A stretch of DNA of 64,000 bases from Motacilla alba alba. Taxonomy: Eukaryota; Chordata; Aves; Passeriformes; Motacillidae. The notes beneath the pieces were generated by a model. That model saw only the letters and a program-made list of their open reading frames with translations, ran no database searches and was not told the DNA's origin. Location: contig NC_052018.1 of assembly GCF_015832195.1 (NCBI RefSeq), forward strand, positions 35,120,115 through 35,184,114, given 5' to 3'. Of the stretch, positions 22,200 to 35,879 are shown piece by piece (the first letter of the stretch is position 1; each line of letters opens with the position of its first letter). A program made the translations under genes and the position numbers.

Positions 22200-23889
22200 A
22201 TATTCCAGGCTTTTGCTAGTCTCTATGCAACCTTAACAGTAATAGCATTTTATGTTTTAATTTCCTTAAAGGAAAGTCTTCTTTGGAACCCATGAATGCT
22301 TCAATGTTTTGGAAAGATCTAAATATATGTCAAATATCTGTTGAGACTTCTGATTTTTTTTTTCATTCACTCAGCAATCATTTCATGTATTATTTTGAGA
22401 AACAGCACTATATGTACTGTAAATAAAATGGAAAAATAAAAAAAAAGTATTATCTGATAAGCTGAAATAGCTCTGTCTGATGGTTAATTACCCAAATATT
22501 AAAGAAAAGTTAGGCTAATGATTTCCAGACAGTTGTCATGCCATATCATGTTAAAGCAGCTGTTAACCATATGCACTACTGTAGTTCTGCTTATATTAAC
22601 CATTATGAAATTTTCCTTGGGGAAAAGTGCTCACGTGCTTGCAGAGAACCTCTGTGCCCTCTTTTAAAATGAAATAAGTTGGTTATTCTTAGAGCATGGC
22701 AAATAATTTGTAACAAATCACTTGGTGATTTTCTCCCGCTTGTGAGTGGAGACTGTATTTTCCAAAGCCACCATGCACCCCAGGAGCAGAAGTCTGGGAG
22801 CTGCACTAGAGCAGAGGGAGTGCTAGGAGAGCCTCCAAAACCAGCCCTGCTGTCACTGCCCCAGTGCAGCACTGATTTTGGTGGTCTCATGGCTTTGGGA
22901 CACAAGGTCACATTTCTTCATGGCACTGCACCCCATTGTATCAACCCTGAGCTCACCTGAGGCTGACACAGAATCCCTGACACTGCTGTTTTGCACTGGA
23001 GTATGGACCTGGAGTGGGGTAGGGTTTCATTTGACCTTTTCCTTTCTGTCTTTTTGAGAGGGAGAGAGACAGTGATCCATATATTCCTAGGGGCCTGTGG
23101 TGGCAAATACCACAGTGATAACCACCACAACAACAAGATTTATGGAGAGAGGCCATCTCTTTTATTAGGCTGACTAATATAATTGGAAAAAAAGAGATGA
23201 GCTTTCAGGTCAAAATCCCATTGTCAGTTCCAGGACAGAGGCTTGTTTTGAGGACAGCTTGTGGATGATAGCTCATTGTTGGGTTGTTTGTTGGTTTTTT
23301 TTTTTGTGTATTTTCCCTTCTTGTTTAGAGCATAAGAAGACCATGTATTCTTTATAAGCATTGCCTCATTTTTCTTAAAACATTAAAACTACAACATGAT
23401 GTACATCTACTCCCAGTTTGACAAATTTATGCAATTTTTTCTTCTCAAACTTGCAGAATAATTTATAATCTTGCATCATCCTAAAGAAGGGTACCTATAT
23501 TAACTCAGGATGAGGTGACATTTACACTTATTTTAGGGATATCTGTCTGAATTTGTTACAGCTGCCTTTGTGTCTTCAGTTGCACACACCTTCTGTGTGT
23601 ATTCAGGCAAATGTTCAGGAAAATAAATGGAGTTCAAGATGAAAATGGTTTTATTGGATAAAGATCACAGAAATGCTTTGTCTTACAATACCTACCCTGG
23701 TCACAGTGTGAATGATTCACATCTCTTCTCTCTGCCTCCTAATCCCAGATGTTAGAAGAAGCCAGCTGACAGGGATATCATGTAAGACATAAGTCATATT
23801 CCTTCTATTCAGTGTGTGTAAACCCTGGGTGTTGCATTCCAAAAAGACATGGTGGGCACCAGAGGAGGACATCCACAGTGGGCGAAGGT
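22200..23889. other. Non-coding intergenic sequence
   Basis: Average to AT-rich sequence, with a T tract near 23297-23306. No gene or repeat family was recognised. Confidence 0.55.
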
Positions 23890-24275
23890 CTAAAATCACA
23901 TCTTACAAATAACAACTGAAGGAATTTAGATTGTTTAGTCCGCAGAAGAATCAAAAGGAATTGTGAAAGTAGCCTTGAGATACATGAGGGAAGAAGAATG
24001 AAAAAATTTCCTTTGCCCTTCGTGCATAAAAAAAGGAGGCAATTTAAACAAGGAAGAATTCTCTTAGGTTGCAGAAGAGTAAGAATATTGTTTCCATTGT
24101 AATAAATAAACAACCATTGAAATAGATTGTCTAGGGAAACTGTGAAGCCAAATTATCAAAAGGACAAAAGAAGAGGTTAGAAAAGCAAATGGTAGGAATG
24201 ATGTACATGTGGTTATATGCCCTATGATGTTGGAGGTGGATCCGCTAGATAACATCTTAGTGTCCCTTATAGGTG
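23890..24275 (+). mobile_element. Old CR1 LINE 3'-end fragment
   Basis: A degenerate match to the 3' part of CR1 in sense orientation. It shows ACTGAAGGAATTTAGATTGT, then GTTTAGTC and GCAGAAGA, later GGAAGAATTCTCTTAGG, TTGTCTAGGGAAACTGTG, AAGAAGAGGTTAGA and GGTAGGAATGATGTACATGT. A TAGATAACATCTTAGTGTCC stretch follows, matching the usual element terminus. This order is the CR1 tail order known from bird genomes. Many mutations and small indels mark it as an old insertion with no coding capacity left. Confidence 0.75.
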
Positions 24276-27200
24276 CCTTTCCTCTGACCTTATGAGTGAT
24301 AACTGTATGATGATGGCAAAAAAAAAAAAGCACAAAAATTATATCCTCCAAAATAAGTTTTCTCTCTTCAGTCTGAGTGCTTGACAGTGGTTAAACAAAG
24401 GATTTTTTTCCCTTTAAAAAACTGCCCATGTTTTTAATCTCAAACCTGGCTGTTGTGATATAGTGGTGTTATACTAGCACAATTCAGTCACTCTCACAGT
24501 GATCAGTAAGTTAATTTCAAAAGTGTATTATTAGATTATAGTATAAGTAGATTATTGAACAGAAGGAGCCCACTGATTCAGTGCAGAGAAATATCCAAAT
24601 GACAAGAGCTTGCACTGTGTCCTAGGGAGTATTTCTGAGGCCAAACTATTTCTCTCAGCAATCCAACTACTTGCTCAGATGTCTATTCTTGCTTGAGACA
24701 GAGCTGAAAAATTATGTTTTGCAAAGAGACCAAACCTGCTCAATGACAGACAATGACAAACAATTTGAAAATAACTAGTCTGACCGGGTGTTCAAATTGC
24801 TGACAGAAAGGAAATTTTCATATGTGCAACGAGCATGAAAGATGAAAGCTCTTCCCTGGTGCTGCTCTTCCTCTGAAGCCCTTACTCCGACCTGTGGCCT
24901 CATTAGATGACCTGAGAGCAGAGAACAGGGAGAGTATAAGAAAACAGCTCCTACTAAAGCTTATTTTCTGAAGGAAAGTCTGCCCAGATGTTTCAGTCAT
25001 ATTTTTACATATTGCCTGCTAAAAAAAATCTGCAAAAGGTTAGTACAGTGATCTGGAAAAACAGTAAATTTTGCCTTTTGGATAGAGAAAAACTGTATTA
25101 ATATTTATAGTGCATATTTATGCATTTTCTCTTTATATATTTGGGTCCACCCAGGGCAAAAACTGCAGGGGTGGAAGAGCTGTGCATGTCTCATTCGCAC
25201 CCCTCCTTTCTTCAGTGTCCTGTGGAGTCCAGTGGCTCTAAGGCCAAAAATTTTGCTTCTGACTTCTCAACTTTTCTTGCTAGGCAGGAACCTTGTACAG
25301 CCTGACTCTTGCCTTCAGCACCTCCAGGCACAGATATCACCTGGCACGTGAAGTATTTCATACCTAGGAAGAAATGAAAGTGTACTGGGACAGTGACCGC
25401 TTCATCCCATGAGCAGCTAGAGTGGCAAACACAATCTTGGCTGGACTAAGAGATCTATCCACATGTCTGTTGGTCCATTAGTCTTATTTATATCAGAAAC
25501 TAGGCAGAGAAATTTTTTTCAGATATTTCCCATGGGCAAAGAGCTTCATATGATCAGTTTATGTGGAGACACTGCTTTAAATGACCTCCATCCTGCAAAA
25601 TTATGTGGGTTTAAATCCATTATCATGCCTTTTTCACAGTTTAATCTAAATAAAAGTGTGTTCCAATCCTTTTCATCCTGTCCTCCAAACTCTTTACCAG
25701 TGCAATGGCCTGCTATGGCTGCAGCACAATCCTGGCTGGAATAAGTCTTAATTAGCTGCCAATGATGTCATGTCCATGTCTGTGTTAAAGGCACAGGACT
25801 AAGTATTCGTCCTTATTTAATGTACTGTAGAAATTCCATTTAAGGATAGCATTAAGACGCTTCAGAGCCAATCTTGTATTTCTCCCGTAGTTGAGACGCT
25901 TGGCCTTCAGCCTTCTGACACTACCCCAGTTGTGCTATAATGGTCCAGAAATACACTGCCTGTTGTGTTTTATTGCTCATGTGAAAACTGTCCAATTCCT
26001 TGTCAGTTGACAAGGGAGGAGCGTTGCAGTGAAGGATTGCACAGCAGTGTGTCTGGGAGCGATGTTATTTCACACCAGCAGCAACCTTTCAGTGTTTGCG
26101 CGGCAGCCCAGCAGAGCCTTGGTGCTCTTGCCATAGAGCAGAGACCAAACCCCATTGTAGTCATTCTCTCTGCCAGAGAGACCAATTCATGCTGCCAAAT
26201 ATCTCCCCTCAACACATTTATTGAACATTAAACCAGCAGAATAGCATTGAATGAAGTCCAGTAATTTTATAGGATATATTTTAGTCACTGGACTTTGAAG
26301 ACTAGTCCAATGTTAATTATAAAGTTTCTGTGTCTGGATAACATATTGTTAACAGTTATTTTGTAAGTGCTAATGGCAAGATGGAAGATTTCCAATAGTT
26401 TTATTGAGGAAGTGGCAATTAAAATGTTGAGCACTGCAACATACATACAAAATAAAAATAATCCTGCATACACAGCACTTTGTGTCTAAAAAAAAAAACC
26501 CAAACCAGAAAAAACAGGGACGAATATTTTCTTTTGAAATAAATGCAACCATTTTATTTCTAAAAAGTTTTGCTTTTGGGAAAAAACCCAAACGTTGATT
26601 TACTTGCCAACTTCAAATGTCACAAGCCTTGAACAAGTTTGACATTGTTTAAAAGCACATCGTGAAACTATTAGAAAGCTAAGACAAGTTGCTATGTTAT
26701 GTTTTTCCACACTCAAAGAGCAACAATATGTTCTCAGTTTGAGTAATTTCTTTTAGATTAAGGGAAACAAAACAAGAAAGAACAAAAGCAAAGTGTTCAC
26801 AAGAGTGTGTGGAAGTGTCTACACAGGACAATTTTTAATGTGTGAGTGGAAAAAGGTGCTGTGCAAGCAGTGCCCCACGAGGTCAGCTGGGCACACTGAT
26901 GCTCCCATGTCTGCATGCAATAACATAAAGAAAGCACTACCTGCTGTATCAGCCTTCAGTTAGCAGGTTCAACAAAGATTTTGCTTTGCAGAGTAAATAC
27001 CTACCACCTGCTGAAAAAAGGAGTTCTGGTGGGATCTAGAGTTAAGATGGGAGTTGAGCAGCATGGGGGCTGGCTGCTAGCGTGAAGTTGGTCAGTGTGA
27101 GGCACTTAATCCCTGCAAGTTGAGCAGGAGCTGGGTCTCCAGCCATTTGAGTGGGTTTAGGTTTGCTTGCAACATACCTGTTTTAATCTAAACCTGCTGC

Positions 27201-29000
27201 AGTGGGCAGGTTTTAAGGCCCTTCCTTAGCACTTTTCCAGACAGCTCTGTTTCCAGACAGCCTGGTAAGGCTGGATTTCACATCCTCTTCTGGGAGCCAA
27301 AAGCCGCTCTGGGCTCCCAGGTCATGTCCTCAGCTCCCTTGGCAGACCCAGAATTGGAGTTTGGGGCTCCTTGCAGTCCCTGGGCAAGTTGTAGCAGAAG
27401 TCATTCAGCTTCCTTTAAAGTTCAAAGCTGTGATGCATCAGCAATGTCTGGCTGAACACAGAGGAAATATGCTAATGCAGATCTAAAGTAGCTCAATCCT
27501 GCTGACCCCCTATGAGAGCCAAATTCCTTTTCAATAAGCTTTTTAAAAAATACTGCCTCTCCTCTGCCGTGCAAAGCTGTCTGAGTGCATCTTACAGAAA
27601 TTGTTTGAGGGCTCAACACCTCTGAGCACCAGGGAAGTTTGACTTCACACCTTGCATGATGTACCTCAGCTGTACCTCTCATCCAGCAGCAGTCCTTTTA
27701 GTCCACAGCCCCCTTTCTAATTTTTTTCAGGGAATATGGTCATCACCACGAATATAAGGATTCTGGCTGGAGGAGGTTTTCTGTTTCGGTTGCAATTTCC
27801 AGGCCCTTTCAGAGTAATGTACAACTTCCAGCTGACCTTTGGGCTGAGACCCATCCCACATCTGAATGGCACTTTAAATCTTTTCCTTGAAATTACTAAT
27901 CTGTCTGATTATAGACACTGAATTTAGCCCCAGAGGAGATTCCTGGGCTTGCTCTCAGCAGGGGGTGGGCTAGTCCATAGCATGTAGTCTGGAGCCTCCT
28001 GCCAGCTCTCCTGACCATCTCCTGCATAGAAAGGTGGCCAGATTTTGCTACTAAGGGCCCTAGGCCCTAACTGAGCCACATGGACATGAAAACCTCACCT
28101 CTGCTTCTGCTACTGTGGGGATCTGCAGGCACATCACCTGTTAAGCATGTGCTTCCTGAAGAATTGCTTTTAGCCCCAGTTTTAGCAGCAGGTTTTGTGA
28201 GCTCTGTTCAAGTTCATGAGTCCTGAACAGGGGCTCTCCTGGGACAAGCAGTTGGAGTGCCCTCAAAGGACATACTGCAGCTAGTCCCTGGGCTGCACAA
28301 AGGGACCAACCAGTATTAGCATTATATGGAAAACCCAGCAGTGATAAAAGAGCACTTTGGAGATCTTCAGCTGTAAAACCTGCCACAGACACTTTTCTAA
28401 ATCAATCCAAGCTTTATGTATAATTTGATAAAAGATTTATTAGGTGAAAGATAACAAATATGTTCAAATGAAAGGTATGGAAAATAAAAGGAACGTACCT
28501 GTAAATGGTCTGCTATGCTATACTGAGCTGAACTAAATAAGAGCCTGTCTGGGACAAGCTGCTCTATACAAGGTATTTACCAAAAAAAAAGGAGCAGGGT
28601 ATCCTGGCTCTGTGTAAGGTCTGTGGTAAAGAGCAGAATTGTCTGACCACTGATGCTCCATTTCTCCAACTGTTTTTCCAGGGTCTGTGTTAGCTTAAAA
28701 GTGGACTTTGAGGTGTTAGATGTCAGCGTTTCTGCTGTTGCTCACAAGAAGTCACAGTCAAACTGCAGCCCAAGATCAAAAGGCAGCAGACTCTGGTTGG
28801 GAAACACAGACCACTGGAGCAGGTGCTGGATACCTTCTGTGAGTGGTTAAATGATCCATCTGGTAACTAATAGGACCCTGACATTGTCAATTACTGATTT
28901 TAAGAAAGTTAGGAACACCTAGAGAAGGCACTGAAACTTTCCAGGAAATGGTTATACTGGTACTTTTGCTGTGGCCTAAGTAGTGATTTAAAGGCAACGT
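24276..29000. other. Non-coding intergenic sequence
   Basis: Unique DNA, with slightly GC-richer patches around 26860-27400 and 27900-28350. A T-box half-site core TCACACCT lies at 27645-27652 but is alone. No gene or recognisable repeat. Confidence 0.55.
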
Positions 29001-32000
29001 GCTTGAAAGCATCCTCACAGTACACTCTGAAAACTGCGCCAGGACTGAACTGCTGAATGAAGAGAGAAGACTCCAAGAGATAGACAGACTTCTGTACTGA
29101 TTATGTTATAATTTTTCCCTGACAATATTTCTGTCAATAGAGAATCATCTCTAGAAAAAGTCAGAAGTAATGAACATTTATTTTCATTATTCCATCACCT
29201 AAAAATGTCAGCAGTGCTCTCTATGATATGTCTCTTTGTCAAGACATATCTATTCTATAGGGAGAGCAGTGAAAACACTACACACCAAGGAAATGTTCAC
29301 GTGTGTGATCCAGTCATGCCATTTCTTTATTATAACTACACTCTTCAAAGGCAGTATATAATATCAATAGGCTCATTAGAAAACAGTATGTCATTCCTGA
29401 TTTGTCTCTGCTCATGGAGAAAAGGTTGAAGAAGTGGGGGATTTTTGTGTGTGTTTTGTACAGGTTTTGGGATTTTTCTTTCCATTGGACTCCAGTTTAA
29501 AAATGAAACAATGGTAGAACAGAGGTCAAGAACTTGGAAGAACTCATTCAAGCGGAACCAGGTACAGCTTGATTCAATATCGATATTTCATATGTTCTGA
29601 GATTGTGGTTCAAACTACGAGATAGCAGAATACCATTTTTATAGCTTTCCATCTGTGAGAAATTATTTCTCAAAGCACTCTATATGAACAATCTAACAGA
29701 TACTCATTTTTGAGATCATATATTCTGCTAAGTGGGATCTTTTTGATGAACAATCTGGCTGTGATAGTAATTTTAAAACTAGAGAGAGAATTTTAAAGCC
29801 AGATTCATAAAATAAATATTTCACAGAAAGTTATTTTCCATGATGCATTATCTTCTCCTTTTCCAGGCATTTGTAGGAAAGTAATATACTCAATATTATA
29901 TACTGATGAAACAAAGGAAGAATGGATCAATGCAATAATCATAAGAAGATTATAAAATTTACATTGAACATACCCGTTCTTTTAAAATATTTTCTTGTTT
30001 ATTTCAGGGCATAAATACAAATTCTTTGAGTTTGAGAACAGCTAAAATTCTTTGATGGTGCAGCACTAAAAGCATTTTGCATTGATGCTCTTATAAACAT
30101 GATGCAGTTGTAGCAGATCTCATACCTGGTATTTAAGGCATTTTGGAAATGTTGGAAATCAGTTTCACCTACCTAGAATTCAGGAACCATCTGAGACTGC
30201 CTGTCTTGATGGGTCAGGGTGGAACCTGGAACCTTGTTTTCTGTGGCCAACAAGACACTAGCATGGCCACTGAATCTCATGCTACCATCTTTGATTTCCC
30301 AGACTTGATGAGCAGGAGCTGATTTAGAGCAGGAATGACTGGTGATGACCTTGGTTACCTGTCTTGCCAGTCTTTGGACCTACAGTGACGATTCTTAACC
30401 CAGACTACAAGTGCCACCATACACTTGGTTTAACCTTGCCATCCTTTTCCTGTGGTGACAAGAAATCTCCGATGTATTTGTAGAAACCACATTGCTGATC
30501 CTCCCAGTTACTTCAGTCACTTATGTCAGGGCTGAATTTGAAGATCTGTGTCAGATATTATGCAGAAGAACATGGAACCTGTGGATAAAACAACTTTTTC
30601 TGGCCTTATCATCCATGACCCTGTTGAATTACAGAACAGAACTGTACGGAGGTGTTAGCAACTGTTGCATTCACCATCACCCAGCTTTTGTGGTTCTTCT
30701 CTGTTTGTCTGCTCTAAAGCTTTCATTATCCTCCTCCTCCATCCTCCTCTCAGAGTCTTCTGGTATGAAAGGAAAGTGACTAATACGTCTCATGGAGTCT
30801 TTTGCTCTTTTTCTTGCCTTGCTGCAGGTACAGGTCTTGACTGAAATATCAGTTGACAGTTGCCTGTCACCCACATCTGTTGTCTTGTTCCACATACTTG
30901 AATTTCATATGTTGAAATTTTGAAAAAGAAATCTTGCACATGTTCTACAGGTGACAAGGGGCGAAAGGGAGGTTTAGCTTTCACCTCCCCTAGTAAACTA
31001 CTTCCATAGCAAGATCTCCTGACAAAAAGAGCTATTTTACCTACTGTTTTGGGTTTTGGTAGCTGTATTGACCTGGAAAAAGTAGAGTTGTCATAATGGT
31101 TCTTGGATGCTTTAAAATAAAAGCAAAATATCAACAGTAACATCTAATAGCAAACACTACATCAAACAGTTAATAACAAAAGCAATAGTGAATGAAGGGA
31201 CCACTTCACAGGAAGGAAGCCCTTGAGATGCTCATATTGTTACAGAAGAGAGTGGCTGTAGTCTTCAGGACCTAGAAGCTCTCAACACTGCAGCGTTAAA
31301 TCCCAGTTTTGAAGGCTGATTTTTCTTATTCTGTAAAAAAAACCCCATGATATGGACATAAAGGAGATTTAATAGGGGTTCTCTGAGAATTGTGTTGATA
31401 TCCAAATGTTCATTCTTTTTCTGTCTGTCTAAAGACTCTTCCCCAGTGTGAGCATGGTGAGGTGCCTCAGGGGGTGCCTGCTGTATGCAAACATTTATAA
31501 AAATGGCACCAGCTTGAGTGTGGGGGTGTGTGGAAGGTTGAACATGGGCATGGCATTAAGCCCCAGGTCACCTTTATAATTTAAAACTATGAGATCAGTG
31601 AGCTCCTTGAAGGAATAACTCCATCAGACAGCAGAAGGATCTTCCCCTGAAACAGTCCCAACAACGGCAGCATTTCTGGGTACTAGGGCCTCCTTCAGCA
31701 GAAGGAAAAGATGCATTTTGAAATGCATGGGGAGACCTTTGATATTTCTCCTTCTCTCCAGATGACCAGACATCTGGAGGAAATCAGTACAAGTCAGCTT
31801 AGATCCAACTGTGAAACCCTTCATATAGATCTCCATTGCAGGAATCTCTGAAACTTTCAATCTGAAGTCTGCTTTGCTCAGTCTGAGAATAGAAATGAGC
31901 CAGGACTCAACAGCAGCACAATGGAACAGGCTTTGTAGATCTCAGAAAAAAACAAATAACATAAAGGGTGTTTTGTACAAACATTCAGCTCTGGAGATGT

Positions 32001-35000
32001 TTGCTCCAGCCTCTAAGTCTCCATTGCAGAGGATCGCAGAGGTTTGGAATGGCACTGCAAGTGCAATGTGTAGATGCACTGACATTTTCCAGTGGGGAAT
32101 ATTAAAAATGGAAAGAAATTAAAAACTCATATGTTGATTATAGCTTCAAACATTTTGACAGGTTAAATACATGCAGAGTCCTTAGCAATGCTGTGAAACG
32201 TTTTTTTGAAATTTATATTCCCTAATGTACTTAGCGGGAGTTCAAACAGCAATCAGCCAAAACTCAATAGGTACACTCCATCCGAATAGATTTTCCTTAT
32301 AGTTGCCCTCAAAGCAGCATAATTTCTCATACTACATGAAGCTGATTTAAGTGCTGGCTCTGTGCCAGTTATTTGTTAAGCCTTCTGTCTTTATTTTATA
32401 GCTTCTATGATACAACTGACCAGCTCACAGAAACATCTGTTGCAAGCAAAGGCAATGAATATTAGAATCCTACAAAAGTTTAGATGATCACTTTGTCCCT
32501 TTTCTGCCATCATTAGCTCTGAGTGTGGCCTCAAATGCAGATCACGCTACTCTGAAATGTCATTGTGTTCATTTTGTGGAGCTGGGAATTTATTGCTCAT
32601 TTAATATAAGTTGATCTTTGTTAGCTAAGCGTACAATTAAATGCACAGTATTTGATGGAGATCTGGGTGGCTTATAGCACCAACCTCTCACTTCTAAGCA
32701 TAGAGTTAAAGTTCAGCCAGAGGTCTTGCATAATATGAGTTTTCAGGGATTTTAGCATAGTCCCCACTGGAGCGTTATCTGCAACACAAACAACTATACA
32801 TCATTTGGCAATTCAGGACAAAATTTGATTAGGAGACACTCTATTCTAGCTAATTTTAATATATTGAAGAGTGTTCTCCCTTTGCACAGCAGTTATTTCT
32901 GGCAAGACCTGGAATTGTTAATGGTGAAGAGGAGATTTGCCTTACTACTAGCCTTTGAGCCTATCAAATTTGGCACTTCTCTTAATAAATCTATAGCATG
33001 ATATTTCACCTAAAACATTTTATTGAAAGGTGACTGATCCAGTGCCAAGGAGATCTGAATCTCTTTCTCAGAAACAACCCATTTGCTTTCATTATGTTTT
33101 ATAGGTTTCATTTAACCCAACACTGCCTAGTGCCTTCAATGCCATATTTTCTAAAAACCTTGTAGTGAATGACAGCATTTATAGAACAGTGTCTCTTCCT
33201 CAGCAAAACTATTGCACATTTTAATAATGGGCTTCATTTTGCCTAATCCTGTGTCATAGTTCTCCAGTCTAAGCAAGTTCCTCCTCTAGTAAATGGAATG
33301 GTCAACCTCTAGTGAGGGACTCCCATACCAACTTCCTGCAAAAATGATCCCTGCAGGGTTTTCTGTTCACTGAGGTTATAACCTTAAATGCTGGAAACAT
33401 TCAAATCCAGTTTGAAAACAGTTCAAAAATCCATTATGCCAAAGAAGACACTTCTGAGAGAACATGTTTCATACATTCAAACCAACAAAATTCTCCTAAA
33501 TGAAAAAAAATCAGACAGACAATTTTCCTTTTTAAGGATTTGCATGAGCGAAAAAAAAATGTCTGTAGAGCATTACACTGTGGTGAATTTCCCCCAGTTT
33601 CTGATTGCAAAGGAACTTACTGCCAGGCAAAGAGACTGATTTAAGCAGAATTCGACTTCAATTGTGTGAGCAAAAGTGGGAAAAAGATTTTTGCTTGGGT
33701 AAGTGCAGTTGTAAGGAGACAAACAGAAATCTTTCAACTGCCTTAAATTCCTGCACTTCTTCTCACCACTTTTGCTAAGTATAAGCTGTATGCCAATTTT
33801 CTAATGATATTTTGAAGTGTTTTAAATTGGATGTTAAAAACTTGGGACCCCTGAAGTCTTGCAGAACTTCAGTGCCTCTTGCCCGTGCACCTGCTGCTGT
33901 AAAAAAAGGCAGCCAAAGCCCTAATCCTTCAGCAAAACATTTCCATGCTTTTTTCCCAATGTTGTTGTCCCCTCTTTTTTCCTCCATCTATTCAGAGTTC
34001 TTCACATTTTATCTTCCAAGTCCTCCTAAATGTCAGCCTTTTGCTATATGGCAATTTATAGCACATATTTAAACATCAGCTTTACTATCAGCTTTTTATA
34101 CACCTTTTATTTTTTTTGTGGAACTGGATTTTCCAGCTTCTTGTTTTAAAGAGCTATTATTCATTGAATTAGATGAGTCTTTAATTTAGTTTTCTCATGA
34201 GAAATAGTTCATCTCTTTCTGTTGGCTGTTAGCCGATCTCTGCAACAAGACAAATGCAATTCGTTTCCCAAAGATTTGGTTCTAGTTGTCTTCTTTTCTG
34301 TTTCCTCTAATTCTGTCTGCATGTATTATCACATTGAACACCATATTTAGATGAACTGCCTAAGATGTTCTTGTGTTGGCACGTCTACCTACACTCTATT
34401 CTCAGCATCTACCTGTGTCTGTCAATTCACAGAATCTCCACAACCATCATTCCTCTTAAAAGACCAGCCCAATTTTTTAGCAGAGTTCAAGAGATGGTTG
34501 AATGTCTCAGAGTTACAAAGTGCCTTAAACCATTGAAAATGTACCTTTCTAAACAGAAGAGGGAGATCTTATTTAGTACCTCCACCAAGAAACATGTAAC
34601 AGGTATTACACGGCCTGTGACGGCCATGTGATGCCTGATCCATCAGCACTGGACCGGCCACAGTATCAAAACACCAGGTAGGTGTGGAAGGGCTATTGAA
34701 TGGTAGAGTACAATAAGAAGTTGAGGATGCTGGAAAAGCTGTTAAGGTGTCCGAGACAAAGCTTTTGGGAAAATCAAGTTTCTTTAGTTCTACTCTCATT
34801 AAACAAACGGTTTGCTGTAACTGTCTCTACTAAAAAGCCATTACTTGCTGCTTTTTGCTTCCCTGACTGTTTCCTTATTTTTATATTCTCCTCACATCTC
34901 ATCTTCTCCATCTGACTGCTATGTAGTTTCCTACTCATACAGTTATATAAAGTCTAATATATGCTAAAACCAGGCACGGCTAATGATTTGTTTTCTTTTT

Positions 35001-35773
35001 TTATATATAAAAGTGAGGGGAGAAGGTGGGGAATTCTTAGCTTGCTAAAGAACCAGATGAGTTTACCAAAGCTGCCCATCCATTCCCAGCCAGCCTGGGG
35101 ACATTGTATTCAAACAAGCCCTTCCAATATTTCACAGAGCCAAGTCCTTGACCACTGAAATTTTACTAGCCCACTAAAGAAAAACCACCTCCCTTCCACC
35201 AGTGTCCTCATCTCTACCAGTACAAAATTGAATTTGACACATTGACAAACTAGAGGGTTTTTTTTCCCTTTCTCCTGCAGGAAAGATTCAGAAGGCACAT
35301 ATTTAGCTGCAGACACTGAGCCTTATACAACATCATAGTGTAAAACTTCATTACATTCAGGTGACTGACCAGTACAAGAGAGCACTTGGAGGTAACTTCT
35401 AATTTCTTTTGGTGGTCAAAACCGTGAAACAGACTTTGGGCCAGATGGCTTGTCTACTTGCAACAGCAAATCTGCCATCTCAGAACTAGAGATTAACTAG
35501 ATCAAGACATTAGGAAAAACTTTTTAGAAAAAAGGAGGTCACAATATAAGGAGAAGGAAACAGAGGCAGGAGTAGAATTCAATATTATTTCAAGGAAGAT
35601 GAGACTGAATATTGATAATCACTTGCAAAGGATACAACAAAAACTTCATAGCAGAAACATCCACTTCAAACAGAGACTGGAAGTCAGCCAAACCCCTAAC
35701 CTGTCTGCGACAAATCATGGTTGTATAAGACATCCTCCAAATCACAGTAGAAACTAAAGAGGGGAGGGAGCAG
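29001..35773. other. Non-coding intergenic sequence
   Basis: AT-rich unique DNA with no supported exon. An 18-bp imperfect palindrome related to octamer sites lies at 31711-31728. Weak CR1-like wording around 34440-34530 and 35490-35530 is too degenerate to annotate. Confidence 0.5.
31711..31728. promoter_or_regulatory. Inverted repeat ATGCATTT-TG-AAATGCAT
   Basis: Two perfect 8-bp arms separated by TG. The arrangement resembles palindromic POU-factor composite sites, which combine ATTTG with AAATGC, but it is not an exact match. Function is inferred. Confidence 0.3.
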
Positions 35774-35879
35774 AGCAGATGTTTGGAGGTCATTAACAGG
35801 AGCTCAATTTTCCTTGCCTGGTGGCTACCTCTAGAGATATCTGATTCCCAGAAATTTCCTTGACCTCCAAACATCTGCT
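35774..35879. repeat. Perfect 19-bp inverted repeat with 68-bp spacer
   Basis: The arm AGCAGATGTTTGGAGGTCA at 35774-35792 has its exact reverse complement at 35861-35879. The similarity continues outward for a few bases (GGGAGCAG-type sequence) if a 5-bp AGCAG duplication in the left arm is skipped. A transcript from either strand could fold into a long-loop hairpin. No transposon family with these termini is known to me. Confidence 0.85.

Noticed and set aside
27645..27652. T-box half-site TCACACCT as an autoregulatory TBX18 site
   Set aside because: A single 8-bp match without an inverted partner is expected by chance in 64 kb.
34440..34530. Possible CR1-like wording (TTCAAGAGATGGTTGAATG)
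   Set aside because: Only one short stretch resembles the CR1 tail, and the flanks do not follow the element's order.
35490..35530. Possible CR1-like wording (CATTAGGAAAAACTTTTTAG)
   Set aside because: Resembles one CR1 tail segment, but no adjoining segments are recognisable, so it is not annotated.
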